Assembly: GCA_002307145.1 (NCBI GenBank) | Contig: DBTR01000057.1 | Coordinates: 6,758-18,193 of the forward strand | Direction: 5' to 3' | DNA from: Rhodospirillum sp. UBA1311 | GTDB lineage: Bacteria; Pseudomonadota; Alphaproteobacteria; Rhodospirillales; Rhodospirillaceae | DNA length: 11,436 nt | Position numbers and translations under genes: made by a program | In this document: in pieces, positions 1 to 6,266 of the stretch | Layout: each line of letters starts with the position of its first letter | Position numbering within the stretch: position 1 is the stretch's first letter | The notes under the pieces: model-generated | What the model saw: only the letters and a program-made list of their open reading frames with translations | Database searches by the model: none | Told to the model about the DNA's origin: nothing

Positions 1-24
1 GTTCGAATCCCTTCGCCCGCTCCA
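1..24 (+). tRNA. tRNA-Gly, 3' end only (5' part outside window)
   Basis: The first 24 bases read as the T-loop (TTCGAAT), the 3' half of the T-stem, the 3' acceptor strand CGCCCGC, discriminator T and an encoded CCA. The implied 5' acceptor strand is GCGGGCG. Together with U at position 73 this is typical of bacterial tRNA-Gly. The anticodon lies outside the window, so the isoacceptor cannot be read. A strong terminator hairpin starts 9 nt after the CCA. Confidence 0.8.
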
Positions 25-33
25 GTTTCAAAA

Positions 34-65
34 GGCCGCCGATCCTCGTGATCGGCGGCCTTTTT
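34..65 (+). terminator. Bidirectional rho-independent terminator
   Basis: There is a perfect 11-bp GC-rich stem (34-44 paired with 50-60) with a 5-nt loop. Five T follow on the plus strand (61-65), and four A precede it (30-33), which gives TTTT on the minus strand. It can therefore end the tRNA-Gly transcript from the left and the FMN reductase/MaoC transcript from the right. The MaoC-like gene stops at 155, about 95 nt away. Confidence 0.88.
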
Positions 66-154
66 GCCGTGCGGGTCGCCACGCAGCGGAATCTGAGCCG
101 GCTTATGAGACCGCGTACGACGGAATCGTGTCGGAGGAGAGACTGGCGAGCCGG

Positions 155-616
155 TCAGGCCCGCGCGAGTCCGGGGTTGGAGACCGGCATCTGGGTGGTG
201 ACGAACAGGGTCATCACCGCGTTGCCGTCCTGGTTGGCCACCGTCACCTTCGACCGCACGATGCCGCGATCCGGCTTGCTTTCCGAACGCCGGAGCATTG
301 CGACCTCGCGGCTGACGGTGAGGGTGTCGCCGGGCTTCACCGGGTGGTGCCAGCGGAGTTCGTCGACTCCCATGCCGACCACCGGGGTATCGCCGAACGG
401 CTTCGCGCCGATGAACGCGCGCATCGCCAGCGCCGCGACGTGCCAGCCGCTCGCGATCAACGTGCCGAACCGCCCGGAGGCGGCGGCCTCCGGGTCGGTG
501 TGCTGGGCTTGCGGATCGAAGGCGCAGGCGAAGGCGACGATCTCGTCGGCCGAAACCGCGAACGGCGCGCTGGTCCAGACCTCGCCGAGAACGAGGTCGC
601 TCCAGGTGCGGTCCAT
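155..616 (-). CDS. MaoC-like dehydratase / (R)-enoyl-CoA hydratase family protein
   Basis: This 153-residue protein has the single hot-dog fold of the MaoC dehydratase family, whose members hydrate trans-2-enoyl-CoA or related acyl-CoA thioesters in the cytosol. The hydratase signature is visible: D34 and H39 in FDPQAQHTD (residues 33-41), followed by IASGWH (54-59). Further on, GVDELRWHHPVKPGDTL (83-99) is the conserved core strand region. The length is normal for a one-domain member. The ATG lies 3 nt after the stop of the upstream FMN reductase gene and has no clear Shine-Dalgarno, so translation is probably coupled to that gene. The real substrate cannot be read from sequence. Members annotated as beta-methylmalyl-CoA or mesaconyl-CoA hydratase share this core, but nothing here singles them out. 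Family assignment is firm; the substrate is open. Confidence 0.9.
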   Translation of the reverse strand: MDRTWSDLVLGEVWTSAPFAVSADEIVAFACAFDPQAQHTDPEAAASGRFGTLIASGWHVAALAMRAFIGAKPFGDTPVVGMGVDELRWHHPVKPGDTLTVSREVAMLRRSESKPDRGIVRSKVTVANQDGNAVMTLFVTTQMPVSNPGLARA

Positions 617-619
617 GCG

Positions 620-1186
620 TCAAGCCGTTTCGAGCGCGGCGGCGGATTTGGCGGCATCGCGCAGCAGGTCGGCGACGCCGTCCTTGAGGAAGCCCAAGGT
701 GGTCGCGTCGACGAGGCGGCCGTCCTTGACCTTCTCGTGGACCAGGCCGATCACCGTCTGCGGCCGCGAAACCGGGCGCGCGCCGATCGCGAACAGGGTC
801 TCGGTGAGCGACGACTGGGCGCGCACGCCGCCGGTGAATGCCGGGGACGAGGTCAGGGTCAACACCGGCTTGCCGATCAGGGTCGAGCGGGCGTAGGGGC
901 GCGACGCCCAGTCGAGAGCGTTCTTCAGCACGCCGGGCAGGCCGTAATTGAACTCGGGGCTGGCGATGACGATGCCGTCGGCGTCGGCGATCGCCTGGCG
1001 CAGTGCGGCGACGCGCGCCGGGGGCGTCGCGGTGTCTTCGTCCTGATTGTAGAACGGCACGCCTTCAAGCGGAAAAATCTCGATGGTGGCGACGTCGGCG
1101 ACCGCTTCGGCAAGGGTCTTCAGGATCGCAGTGTTGTAGGATTCCCGGCGCAGGCTGCCGGAAATGGCAAGAATCTTGGCTTTCAC
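620..1186 (-). CDS. NAD(P)H-dependent FMN reductase (flavodoxin-like quinone/chromate reductase family)
   Basis: This is a cytosolic flavoprotein of the NADPH-dependent FMN reductase family (ChrR/YieF, azoreductase and ArsH relatives), which reduces quinones, flavins, azo compounds or metal oxyanions with NAD(P)H. The FMN phosphate-binding loop GSLRRESYN is at residues 10-18. The isoalloxazine-binding segment SPEFNYGLPGVLKNALDW is at 76-93. The length of 188 residues matches the family. I chose the GTG at 1186: AGGAG at 1195-1199 sits 8 nt upstream and the fold begins at once (VKAKILAISGS). A longer reading from 1255 would add 23 residues with no fold or RBS support. It is the first gene of a two-gene unit with the MaoC-like hydratase and faces a divergent MarR regulator, which may control it. 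Confidence 0.92.
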   Translation of the reverse strand: MKAKILAISGSLRRESYNTAILKTLAEAVADVATIEIFPLEGVPFYNQDEDTATPPARVAALRQAIADADGIVIASPEFNYGLPGVLKNALDWASRPYARSTLIGKPVLTLTSSPAFTGGVRAQSSLTETLFAIGARPVSRPQTVIGLVHEKVKDGRLVDATTLGFLKDGVADLLRDAAKSAAALETA

Positions 1187-1194
1187 GGGTGGTA

Positions 1195-1199
1195 CTCCT
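1195..1199 (-). promoter_or_regulatory. Shine-Dalgarno deciding the FMN reductase start
   Basis: AGGAG on the minus strand lies 8 nt before the GTG at 1186. No comparable site precedes the longer in-frame start at 1255. Confidence 0.75.
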
Positions 1200-1310
1200 G
1201 AAACGACAAAAATAAACTCTCTCCAGCGATCTATTCCCCTGGCGGCAAATCGCAAGTCACGATCGCGCCGCTCCCGCCGGGGGCATCTTCCCCTCGGAAA
1301 AATCCATAAG

Positions 1311-1341
1311 TGAATTCAACATGTTACCGAATTTCCGAAAT
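1311..1341. promoter_or_regulatory. Cluster of short palindromes, candidate MarR operator
   Basis: In the 229-bp divergent spacer (1187-1415), which is AT-richer than its surroundings, three small palindromes lie almost end to end: TGAATTCA (1311-1318), AACATGTT (1318-1325) and ATTTCCGAAAT (1331-1341). GAATT recurs at 1312 and 1329, 17 bp apart. MarR proteins commonly autoregulate by binding AT-rich palindromes between divergent genes, so this is the best operator candidate by position. Each element alone is short enough to occur by chance. Confidence 0.3.
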
Positions 1342-1415
1342 GCGGCGCAACGGTGTTTCCCGGATTCGACAACGCCGCGCTTGACAGAAGCGTTGGTATC
1401 AACCGAACTGTGGGG

Positions 1416-1865
1416 ATGTTGAACGCCGTCCCCTATGCCACCACCATCGAGATTCGCGACGCGTGCCTTTGCCTCCACGTGCAGCGGGCGGCGCGGGCGC
1501 TGGCGCGCCGTTTCGACGACGCGCTCCGGCCGGTGGGGCTGACCAACGGCCAGTTCTCGCTGCTGATGTCGCTCAACCGGCCCGAGCCGCCGAGCCTCGG
1601 CGCGGTGGCGGCCCTGCTCGCGATGGACCGCACCACCCTCACCGCCGCCTTGAAGCCCTTGCAGCGGCGTGGCTTGGCGGCGGTCGAAACCGACGCGGCG
1701 GATCGTCGCGGACGCCGCCTGATCCTCACCGATGCCGGGCGCGAAACGCTTCGGGCGGCGGTGCCGATCTGGCGGGAGACCCACCGGGCGGTGGAGGCGA
1801 CGCTGCCGCCGCCCGGCCCCGATGCGTTGCGCGCCGGGCTCGAAAGTCTTGGCGCGCTGACCTGA
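1416..1865 (+). CDS. MarR family winged-helix transcriptional regulator
   Basis: The 149-residue product has the MarR layout: an N-terminal dimerisation helix, a winged helix (about residues 40-115) and a C-terminal helix. The recognition region reads LAMDRTTLTAALKPLQRRGL, and the wing carries DAADRRGRRLILTDAG with the typical D-x-R-x-R arginines. MarR dimers usually repress their own and adjacent genes until a ligand or thiol oxidation releases DNA. Near the N-terminus there are two cysteines, C17 and C19 (CLCLHVQRAAR), roughly where OhrR-type MarR proteins carry their reactive cysteine; redox sensing is an inference. I took the ATG at 1416 because the family's first helix follows directly. 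Only a weak GGGG precedes it, and an in-frame ATG at 1353 would add 21 unlikely residues. The VOC gene follows after 32 nt. Confidence 0.9.
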   Translation: MLNAVPYATTIEIRDACLCLHVQRAARALARRFDDALRPVGLTNGQFSLLMSLNRPEPPSLGAVAALLAMDRTTLTAALKPLQRRGLAAVETDAADRRGRRLILTDAGRETLRAAVPIWRETHRAVEATLPPPGPDALRAGLESLGALT

Positions 1866-1897
1866 TCCCTGATTTCACGATCACCGGAGGACACGGC

Positions 1898-2665
1898 ATG
1901 ACCATCCCCAACGGCCAATTCGTCTGGTACGAGCATCTCACCCACGACGCCGAGGCGGCGTCGGCGTTCTACCGCCACGTCGTCGGCTGGAGCGCCGCGC
2001 CCGCCGGCATCCCCGACGCACCGCCCTACACCATCTTGAGCGCGGGCGAGCGCCCGGTGGCCGGGCTGATGAAATTTCCCGAAGGCTGCGGCATCGGCAG
2101 CGAACCCGGCTGGGTCGGCTACGTCTCGGTCGACGACGTCGATGCCTTCGTCGCCAAGGTCGAGGCCTTGGGCGGCCAGCTCCACGTCGGGCCGATGGAG
2201 ATCCCCGAAGTCGGCCGCTTCGCCGTGGTCGCCGACCCGCAGGGCGCGGTGTTCGCGCTCTACAAGAGCGCCTGCGAGGGCCCGCCGCCGCCGCCGATGG
2301 GCCCTCCCGGGTTCACTGGCTGGCACGAGCTCTGGGCCAAGGACGGCGCGGCGGCATTCGCGTTCTATGCCCAGCTGTTCGGCTGGACCAAGACCGAGGC
2401 CTTCGACATGGGGCCGAACGGCGTCTACCAACTGTTCGCCACCGCGAGCGAGGCGGTGGGCGGGATGATGACCGCCGACGCGGGCGTCAGCACCGGCTGG
2501 CTGTTCTATTTCAACGTGCCGGAGCTCGACGCGGCGATGGCGCGGGTGCAGGAAAAGGGTGGCAAGGTCGCGTTCGGCCCGCAGGAAGTGCCGGGCGGAC
2601 TATGGATCATCCAGTGCCACGATCCCCAGGGCGGCGAATTCGCGCTGGTCGCGCCGGTGCGCTAG
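1898..2665 (+). CDS. Two-domain VOC (glyoxalase/bleomycin-resistance fold) protein
   Basis: This 255-residue protein has two tandem VOC domains (about 5-124 and 137-255) joined by a proline-rich linker (PPPPPMGPP near 129-137). Each domain starts with the expected strand carrying possible metal ligands, WYEHLT (E12/H13) and WHELWA (H143/E144). Each has the FYxxxxGW segment, once at 24-31 and again at 156-163. Each closes with a DPQG motif (113-116 and 242-245). Proteins of this arrangement (COG3324 type) are annotated as glyoxalase-like or hydroxylase-like; the reaction is not defined. The ATG at 1898 has GGAGG at 1886-1890. It lies 32 nt after the MarR stop and is probably co-transcribed, so it may detoxify or bind the compound sensed by the regulator. 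Its last 59 nt overlap the convergent DUF763 gene. Confidence 0.92.
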   Translation: MTIPNGQFVWYEHLTHDAEAASAFYRHVVGWSAAPAGIPDAPPYTILSAGERPVAGLMKFPEGCGIGSEPGWVGYVSVDDVDAFVAKVEALGGQLHVGPMEIPEVGRFAVVADPQGAVFALYKSACEGPPPPPMGPPGFTGWHELWAKDGAAAFAFYAQLFGWTKTEAFDMGPNGVYQLFATASEAVGGMMTADAGVSTGWLFYFNVPELDAAMARVQEKGGKVAFGPQEVPGGLWIIQCHDPQGGEFALVAPVR

Positions 2666-3890
2666 GCTCGGGCTCGGGGCCGAACACGCTCATGCCGCCA
2701 TAGCAGTGCGAAGCGTCGCGCTCCGCCGCGAGCAGGTCGTCGAAGGCCGGGCCGCGCGCGGTGCGTTCGAGCGCGCGGGATTGCGCGTCGAGGCGCTTCA
2801 GCGCCGCCATGCGGTCGTCGTTGCCGAGGCGCGCCGCGACCACCGCCGCTTTCAGCACTTCGAGAGTGCGGTCGTAGACCTTGAGCGGCACCGGATAGGG
2901 ATGGCGGTCCTTGCCGCCGTGGGCGAGGGAGAAGCGCGCCGGATCGCTGAAGCGGCAAGGCGCGCCGTGCACAACCTCGGCGACCTGCGCCAGCGCCCGC
3001 ACCGTGCGCGCGCCGACGCCGGGCACCAGCAGCAGGTCGGCGAAATCGCGCGGACCTGCCTCCGCCGCCGCCGCGAGCGCGCCGTGCAGGCGGCGCAATA
3101 CCACGTTCTCCGCCCGCACCTCGTGGTGCGCGGGCATGATCAGGTGCGGCAGCAGCGGCTGGGCGGGCGGCGGCGACGCAATCCCTTCGAGCGCCGCGAG
3201 TTCGCGGGTAATGCGGGCGGGGCCGAAGTCTTCCAGGAGGTCGAGCTGGGCGGTGCGCGAGGCCGCCGCACGGCGGTCGGCGAGGTTGACGATCTCGCCC
3301 TGGTTCTCGCCGTCGATCGCGGCGTGCGGCGCGTCGACGAAGCTCTTCAAATCCTCGGAGAGCCAATGATAGCGCCGCGCCTGCCGCGCTTGGCCGTTCA
3401 TTCCCTGCTGCACCACCGTCCACTTGCCGTCGTCGGCGACGATGAAGCCGTGGAGGTAGAGATCGAAGCCGTCCTGCACCGCCGCGCTGTCGACCTTGGC
3501 GACGAGGCGGCTCGCCTGCGCCAGCGCTGCGCCGTCGAAGCCGACCCGCTCGCCGATCGCCAGCAGTTCGCCGGGCGTCTCGCGGGAATGCCTGCCGCGC
3601 CCGCCGCAGACGTGCAGGCCAAGCTCTCCGGCGCGGGGGCCGAGGCCGCGCTTGAGCGCGCCGATCACCGAGGTGGTGATGCCGGAGGAATGCCAGTCCA
3701 TCCCCATCACCGCGCCGAACGACTGGAACCAGAACGGATGGGCGAGCCGCCGCAGGAATTCGTCGCGCCCGTATTCCTGCACGATCGCCTCGGCGATCAA
3801 CGCGCCGAGGCCGGCCATGCGGGTGCGCAGCCAGCCGGGAACGAAGCCGTTATGCAGCGGCAGATCCGCACTGCCCGCGCGCCGCGCCAT
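2607..3890 (-). CDS. DUF763 family protein with helix-hairpin-helix motif
   Basis: The 427-residue product matches the DUF763 family, conserved in archaea and scattered bacteria and of unknown function. Recognisable blocks are RRAGSADLPLHNG (3-15), EAIVQEYGRDEFLRRL (34-49), FWFQSFGAVMGMDWHSSGIT (53-72), CGGRGRHSRETP (95-106), KVDSAAVQDGFDLYLHGF (132-149) and GGKDRHPYPVP (325-335). Residues 284-305 (ADLLLVPGVGARTVRALAQV) look like a helix-hairpin-helix, a non-specific DNA-binding motif, so a nucleic-acid role is plausible but unproven. No signal peptide or membrane segment is visible. The ATG at 3890 has GGAGG 5 nt upstream; the longer frame to 4109 runs antisense through the anti-sigma gene and is not real. 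The C-terminus (from about 406) is a Pro/Arg-rich tail, partly encoded opposite the VOC gene. It lies 64 nt downstream of the anti-sigma gene. Confidence 0.9.
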   Translation of the reverse strand: MARRAGSADLPLHNGFVPGWLRTRMAGLGALIAEAIVQEYGRDEFLRRLAHPFWFQSFGAVMGMDWHSSGITTSVIGALKRGLGPRAGELGLHVCGGRGRHSRETPGELLAIGERVGFDGAALAQASRLVAKVDSAAVQDGFDLYLHGFIVADDGKWTVVQQGMNGQARQARRYHWLSEDLKSFVDAPHAAIDGENQGEIVNLADRRAAASRTAQLDLLEDFGPARITRELAALEGIASPPPAQPLLPHLIMPAHHEVRAENVVLRRLHGALAAAAEAGPRDFADLLLVPGVGARTVRALAQVAEVVHGAPCRFSDPARFSLAHGGKDRHPYPVPLKVYDRTLEVLKAAVVAARLGNDDRMAALKRLDAQSRALERTARGPAFDDLLAAERDASHCYGGMSVFGPEPEPSAPARPARIRRPGDRGTG

Positions 3891-3922
3891 CCGCGCCTCC
3901 GATGAACGAAACGGGAACGGAT

Positions 3923-3951
3923 GATCTAGCACTGGCGCGGCCGCGCCGCAA
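3923..3951 (-). promoter_or_regulatory. Possible Sigma70-type promoter for the DUF763 gene
   Basis: On the minus strand TTGCGG (3946-3951) and TAGATC (3923-3928) are exactly 17 nt apart, and TG one base before the second box gives an extended -10. The predicted start would fall about 25 nt before the ATG at 3890. Each box matches the consensus at only three of six positions. A perfect 14-bp GC palindrome (3934-3947) covers much of the spacer. Confidence 0.3.
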
Positions 3952-3954
3952 GGT

Positions 3955-4761
3955 TCAGCTGCCGCGCGCAGGAGGCGGGGCGGTGTCGAGCTGGCGGTAG
4001 ACCGCTTCGGCGATCGGCAGCAGGGCGTCGCGCGGCGTCTTTGCGGTGACCGCGAAGCCCATGCCTTTGTCGATCCAGACGAAGGTCGCCATGTCACCGT
4101 CCTGGGCAAAGCGGAACGCGGTGGTGTCGCCGTTCGCCGCCTCGACGAACAGGGTGAGGCGGCTGCCGTGGTCGTCGTCGTACATCAGCTGCGCCGCCGC
4201 GCCGCTGCCGCCGGGCAGCAGCCGTCCGCCCATCAGGCGATAGCCGTGGCCCGAAAGGTCGGGGGCGGAGATCGGGTGGCCGAGGCGCTTCGACAGCCAG
4301 GTCATCAGGTGCGCCTGCTCGGTGGCGCGCACCTCCACCGGGTGCATCACCTCGGAGGCGAACGTGGAATAGGCGAGCGTCGCCTGATCCGCCACCACCA
4401 TCGGCATCGGCCGGGACTGGGCGGTGGGGCGGGCTTGCATCGCGCCGAACCAGCCGCTGCCCGCGCCGACGACGAACATCACGCACGCGGCGGCGGCGGT
4501 CTGCCAGCGGCCGCGACGGCGTTCGCGGCGCGCGGCGGCCAGCGTGTCGATGCGCAGGTGCGCCGGGATCGGCTCGTCGAATTTCGGCTGCAGGAGCTCG
4601 CGCAGCAGGTCGCGCTGGCGGCCCTCGGCCTCGACCCGCGCCGCGATCTCGGGGTGCTCGGCGAGGTAGGCTTCGACGGCGGCGCGGCGCGGTTCGTCGA
4701 GGCGCTGGTCGATGAACGCCTGAAGGTCGTCTTCGCCGATCGGAGCGCGGACGTCTCTCAT
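3955..4761 (-). CDS. Transmembrane anti-sigma factor (RsiW/RskA-like, no zinc motif)
   Basis: The 268-residue protein has a cytoplasmic N-terminal domain of the anti-sigma type (GEDDLQAFIDQRLDEPRR, 9-26, then YLAEHPEIAARV, 32-43). An Arg-rich stop-transfer stretch (78-85) precedes one membrane helix (about 87-108), followed by a periplasmic region of about 160 residues. Proteins of this kind hold their ECF sigma factor inactive at the inner membrane until an envelope signal triggers release. The H-x3-C-x2-C of ZAS-type anti-sigmas is absent; the N-terminal domain has no cysteine. The start overlaps the sigma stop as ATGA (4758-4761), which indicates translational coupling and a matched sigma/anti-sigma ratio. 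The signal sensed and the release mechanism (proteolysis or binding) cannot be read. Confidence 0.88.
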   Translation of the reverse strand: MRDVRAPIGEDDLQAFIDQRLDEPRRAAVEAYLAEHPEIAARVEAEGRQRDLLRELLQPKFDEPIPAHLRIDTLAAARRERRRGRWQTAAAACVMFVVGAGSGWFGAMQARPTAQSRPMPMVVADQATLAYSTFASEVMHPVEVRATEQAHLMTWLSKRLGHPISAPDLSGHGYRLMGGRLLPGGSGAAAQLMYDDDHGSRLTLFVEAANGDTTAFRFAQDGDMATFVWIDKGMGFAVTAKTPRDALLPIAEAVYRQLDTAPPPARGS

Positions 4762-5261
4762 TTCACTCTCCGCAACAGGGGCACCCGCCCGGATTCGAGA
4801 ATTTCCCGCAAGCGCTTGCGCGCCCGCGACAGCCGCGACATCACCGTGCCCTCGGGAATGCCCAGCACCTCGGCCGCCTCGGCATAGGAGAAATCCTCGA
4901 CGCCGACCAGCAGCAGCAGGGATTTCTGCTCTTCGGGCAGGAGGTCGAGGGCGGCGAGCGCGTCGCCGAGTTCGAGCGCCCGGTCCTGCCCCGCCGGGCT
5001 CTGGGCGTCGGCGTCCTCCGCCACCTGGGTTCCGCGCCGCTTGTTGCGATGGTAGGCATTGACGAACTGGTTGCGGAGGATGGCGAACAGCCAGGCGCGC
5101 AAGTCGCCGTCGGTGCGGCGCAGACCCCAGCGCGACAGCGCGCGTTCGAGGCAATCCTGGACCAGATCGTCGGCCTCGGCGGAATTGCGGGCGAGCGCGA
5201 AGGCGTAGCGGCGCAGAGCGGGGATCTGCTGTTCGAGACGCGAACCGAGGTCTTCGTCCAT
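4758..5261 (-). CDS. ECF-type RNA polymerase sigma factor (sigma-70 family)
   Basis: The 167-residue protein contains only sigma region 2 (about 15-75, with EADDLVQDCLERAL and LRAWLFAILRNQFVNAYHRN) and region 4 (about 105-152, with the helix-turn-helix YAEAAEVLGIPEGTVMSRLS). This is the ECF architecture. It directs RNA polymerase to stress promoters when its partner anti-sigma releases it. An acidic, low-complexity linker (82-100) joins the two regions. I chose the ATG at 5261, with AGGG about 8 nt upstream, over an in-frame GTG at 5268-5270 that would add three residues. The gene starts 31 nt after the COG4315 gene and overlaps the anti-sigma start by 4 nt, so the three genes look like one operon. 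The ECF subgroup is not assigned. Confidence 0.95.
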   Translation of the reverse strand: MDEDLGSRLEQQIPALRRYAFALARNSAEADDLVQDCLERALSRWGLRRTDGDLRAWLFAILRNQFVNAYHRNKRRGTQVAEDADAQSPAGQDRALELGDALAALDLLPEEQKSLLLLVGVEDFSYAEAAEVLGIPEGTVMSRLSRARKRLREILESGRVPLLRRVK

Positions 5262-5292
5262 GCCGCCCACCCTGCGCCGCCCGCGACCGGTT

Positions 5293-5679
5293 TTAAGGTT
5301 TGGCCAGGGTCCAGACCCCGCCGACGCCGTCGCCGGTGGCGTCGCCCGGCTTCGCGTCCTTGATCCAGGTATAGAGCGGCAAGCCCTTATAGGCCCACTG
5401 CTTGGTGCCGTCGGTGCGGTCGACCACCGTGTACTTGCCTTCCGCCTTCGCGCCCGCAGGAGCCATCAGCGGCGGCCAATTGACGGCGCACTTGTCGTAG
5501 CACACCGACTTGCCCTCGCTGTCCTTGTCGTAGGTGTAGAGGGTCATGCCCTTGGCGTCGACGAGCGCCGGGCCCTTGTCGGTCTTGCCGGTCATCGCCG
5601 GTTCCGCCGCCTGCGCGACGCCGAGAGTGAGGACCGTCGCAGTGGCGAAAACCAAGGCTCGGGCGAAGGGAATCCGCAT
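5293..5679 (-). CDS. Secreted COG4315 protein with YxWxxD-type repeats
   Basis: The 128-residue product belongs to the COG4315 family (Pfam Lipoprotein_15), short secreted proteins of unknown function often coded beside ECF sigma genes. A Sec signal peptide (residues 1-24, hydrophobic core LVFATATVLTLGVAQA) ends in a signal-peptidase-I type AQA site. There is no lipobox cysteine, so despite the family name this one should be soluble in the periplasm. Repeat signatures are MTLYTYDKDSEG (45-56) and LPLYTWIKDAKPGD (100-113). C60 and C64 (CYDKCAVNWPP) could form a disulfide. The ATG at 5679 has AAGGAGA 5 nt upstream. It is first in the likely operon with the ECF sigma and anti-sigma genes. It may be a target or partner of the ECF system; this is inference. 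Confidence 0.9.
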   Translation of the reverse strand: MRIPFARALVFATATVLTLGVAQAAEPAMTGKTDKGPALVDAKGMTLYTYDKDSEGKSVCYDKCAVNWPPLMAPAGAKAEGKYTVVDRTDGTKQWAYKGLPLYTWIKDAKPGDATGDGVGGVWTLAKP

Positions 5680-5715
5680 GATGTTCTCCTTGTGTGGAAG
5701 GGGACTTATGAGGGG

Positions 5716-5743
5716 AGACACCCGGCGCCGGGGTTTATTCCCC
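5716..5743 (-). promoter_or_regulatory. Candidate ECF (SigmaE-like) promoter for the COG4315-sigma-anti-sigma operon
   Basis: Minus strand: GGGGAATAAA (5734-5743) is followed after 13 nt by TGTCT (5716-5720). The distance from GGAA to TCT is 23 nt, as in SigmaE-class promoters (GGAACTT, about 16 nt, TCTGA). The predicted start site would lie about 30 nt upstream of the ATG at 5679. ECF operons commonly autoregulate, and this site is in the right place for that. It is inferred from one site only. Confidence 0.5.
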
Positions 5744-5764
5744 GAGCTTGGTAAAATTTCCGAC

Positions 5765-5789
5765 GGGAAGGCCGGTTTCCGGCCTCCCC
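5765..5789 (-). terminator. Hairpin after the OsmC gene, possible terminator
   Basis: There is an 11-bp stem (5765-5775 with 5779-5789) closed by a 3-nt loop. One pair is A/C on the plus strand but a G-U wobble on the minus strand, which favours use by the minus-strand OsmC transcript ending at 5799. The stretch AAATTTTA follows only after 5 nt, so the U-tract is displaced and intrinsic termination may be inefficient. Confidence 0.5.
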
Positions 5790-5798
5790 GCCGGTTCG

Positions 5799-6230
5799 TC
5801 AGACCACGAGCTGGGCGTCGAGCGTAATCTCGGCCTTGAACAGCTTCGAGACCGGGCAACCCGCCTTCGCCATATTCGCCAGTTCGGTGAACTTCGCCTG
5901 GTCGATGTTGGGGATCTTCGCCTTGATCGAGAGCGCGATGGTGGTGATCGCGAAGCCACCGTCGGCCTCTTCCAGCGTCACCTTGGCCACGGTATCCATC
6001 TGGCTCGCGGTGAACCCCGCCTCGCCCAGAATCTTCGACAGCGCCATGGTGAAGCAACCCGCGTGCGCCGCGCCGATCAGTTCTTCCGGATTGGTGCCCT
6101 TCTCGTCGCCGAAGCGCATCGCAAATCCATAGACCTTGGAAGTCAGCGCGCCGCTTTCGGTCGAGATCGCACCCTTGCCGTCCTTGAGACCGCCGGACCA
6201 GGCCGCCGAACCCTTGCGCACGATTTTCAT
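5799..6230 (-). CDS. OsmC family peroxiredoxin
   Basis: The 143-residue protein is an OsmC-type thiol peroxidase that reduces organic hydroperoxides in the cytosol. The two conserved active-site cysteines are present: C59 in NPEELIGAAHAGCFTMALS (47-65) and C125 in AKAGCPVSKL (121-130). The length and the start MKIVRKGSAAWSG match the OsmC subgroup rather than Ohr, whose N-terminus differs. The ATG at 6230 has AGGGAG about 8 nt upstream. A symmetric repeat lies about 37 nt upstream and a hairpin follows the stop, so it appears to be a separate single-gene unit between the ECF operon and yggS. Family and activity are well supported; the natural hydroperoxide substrate is not. Confidence 0.95.
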   Translation of the reverse strand: MKIVRKGSAAWSGGLKDGKGAISTESGALTSKVYGFAMRFGDEKGTNPEELIGAAHAGCFTMALSKILGEAGFTASQMDTVAKVTLEEADGGFAITTIALSIKAKIPNIDQAKFTELANMAKAGCPVSKLFKAEITLDAQLVV

Positions 6231-6266
6231 GGTGAAAGCTCCCTTGAGCGTTGAATTGGTTTGAAT

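Noticed and set aside
1231..1240. GGGGAATAGA before the FMN reductase as a second ECF promoter
   Set aside because: It resembles the -35 candidate before the COG4315 gene, but the nearest TGTC-like box is about 9 nt too far, so the spacing does not fit.
1381..1409. TTGACA as the -35 of a promoter for the MarR gene
   Set aside because: The -35 is perfect, but no -10-like hexamer lies 16-18 nt away. TATCAA is only 10 nt downstream, and transcription would begin almost at the start codon.
1433..2431. Minus-strand open frame of 332 codons opposite the MarR and VOC genes
   Set aside because: It covers two convincing plus-strand genes and has a low-complexity Arg/Ala/Gly composition.
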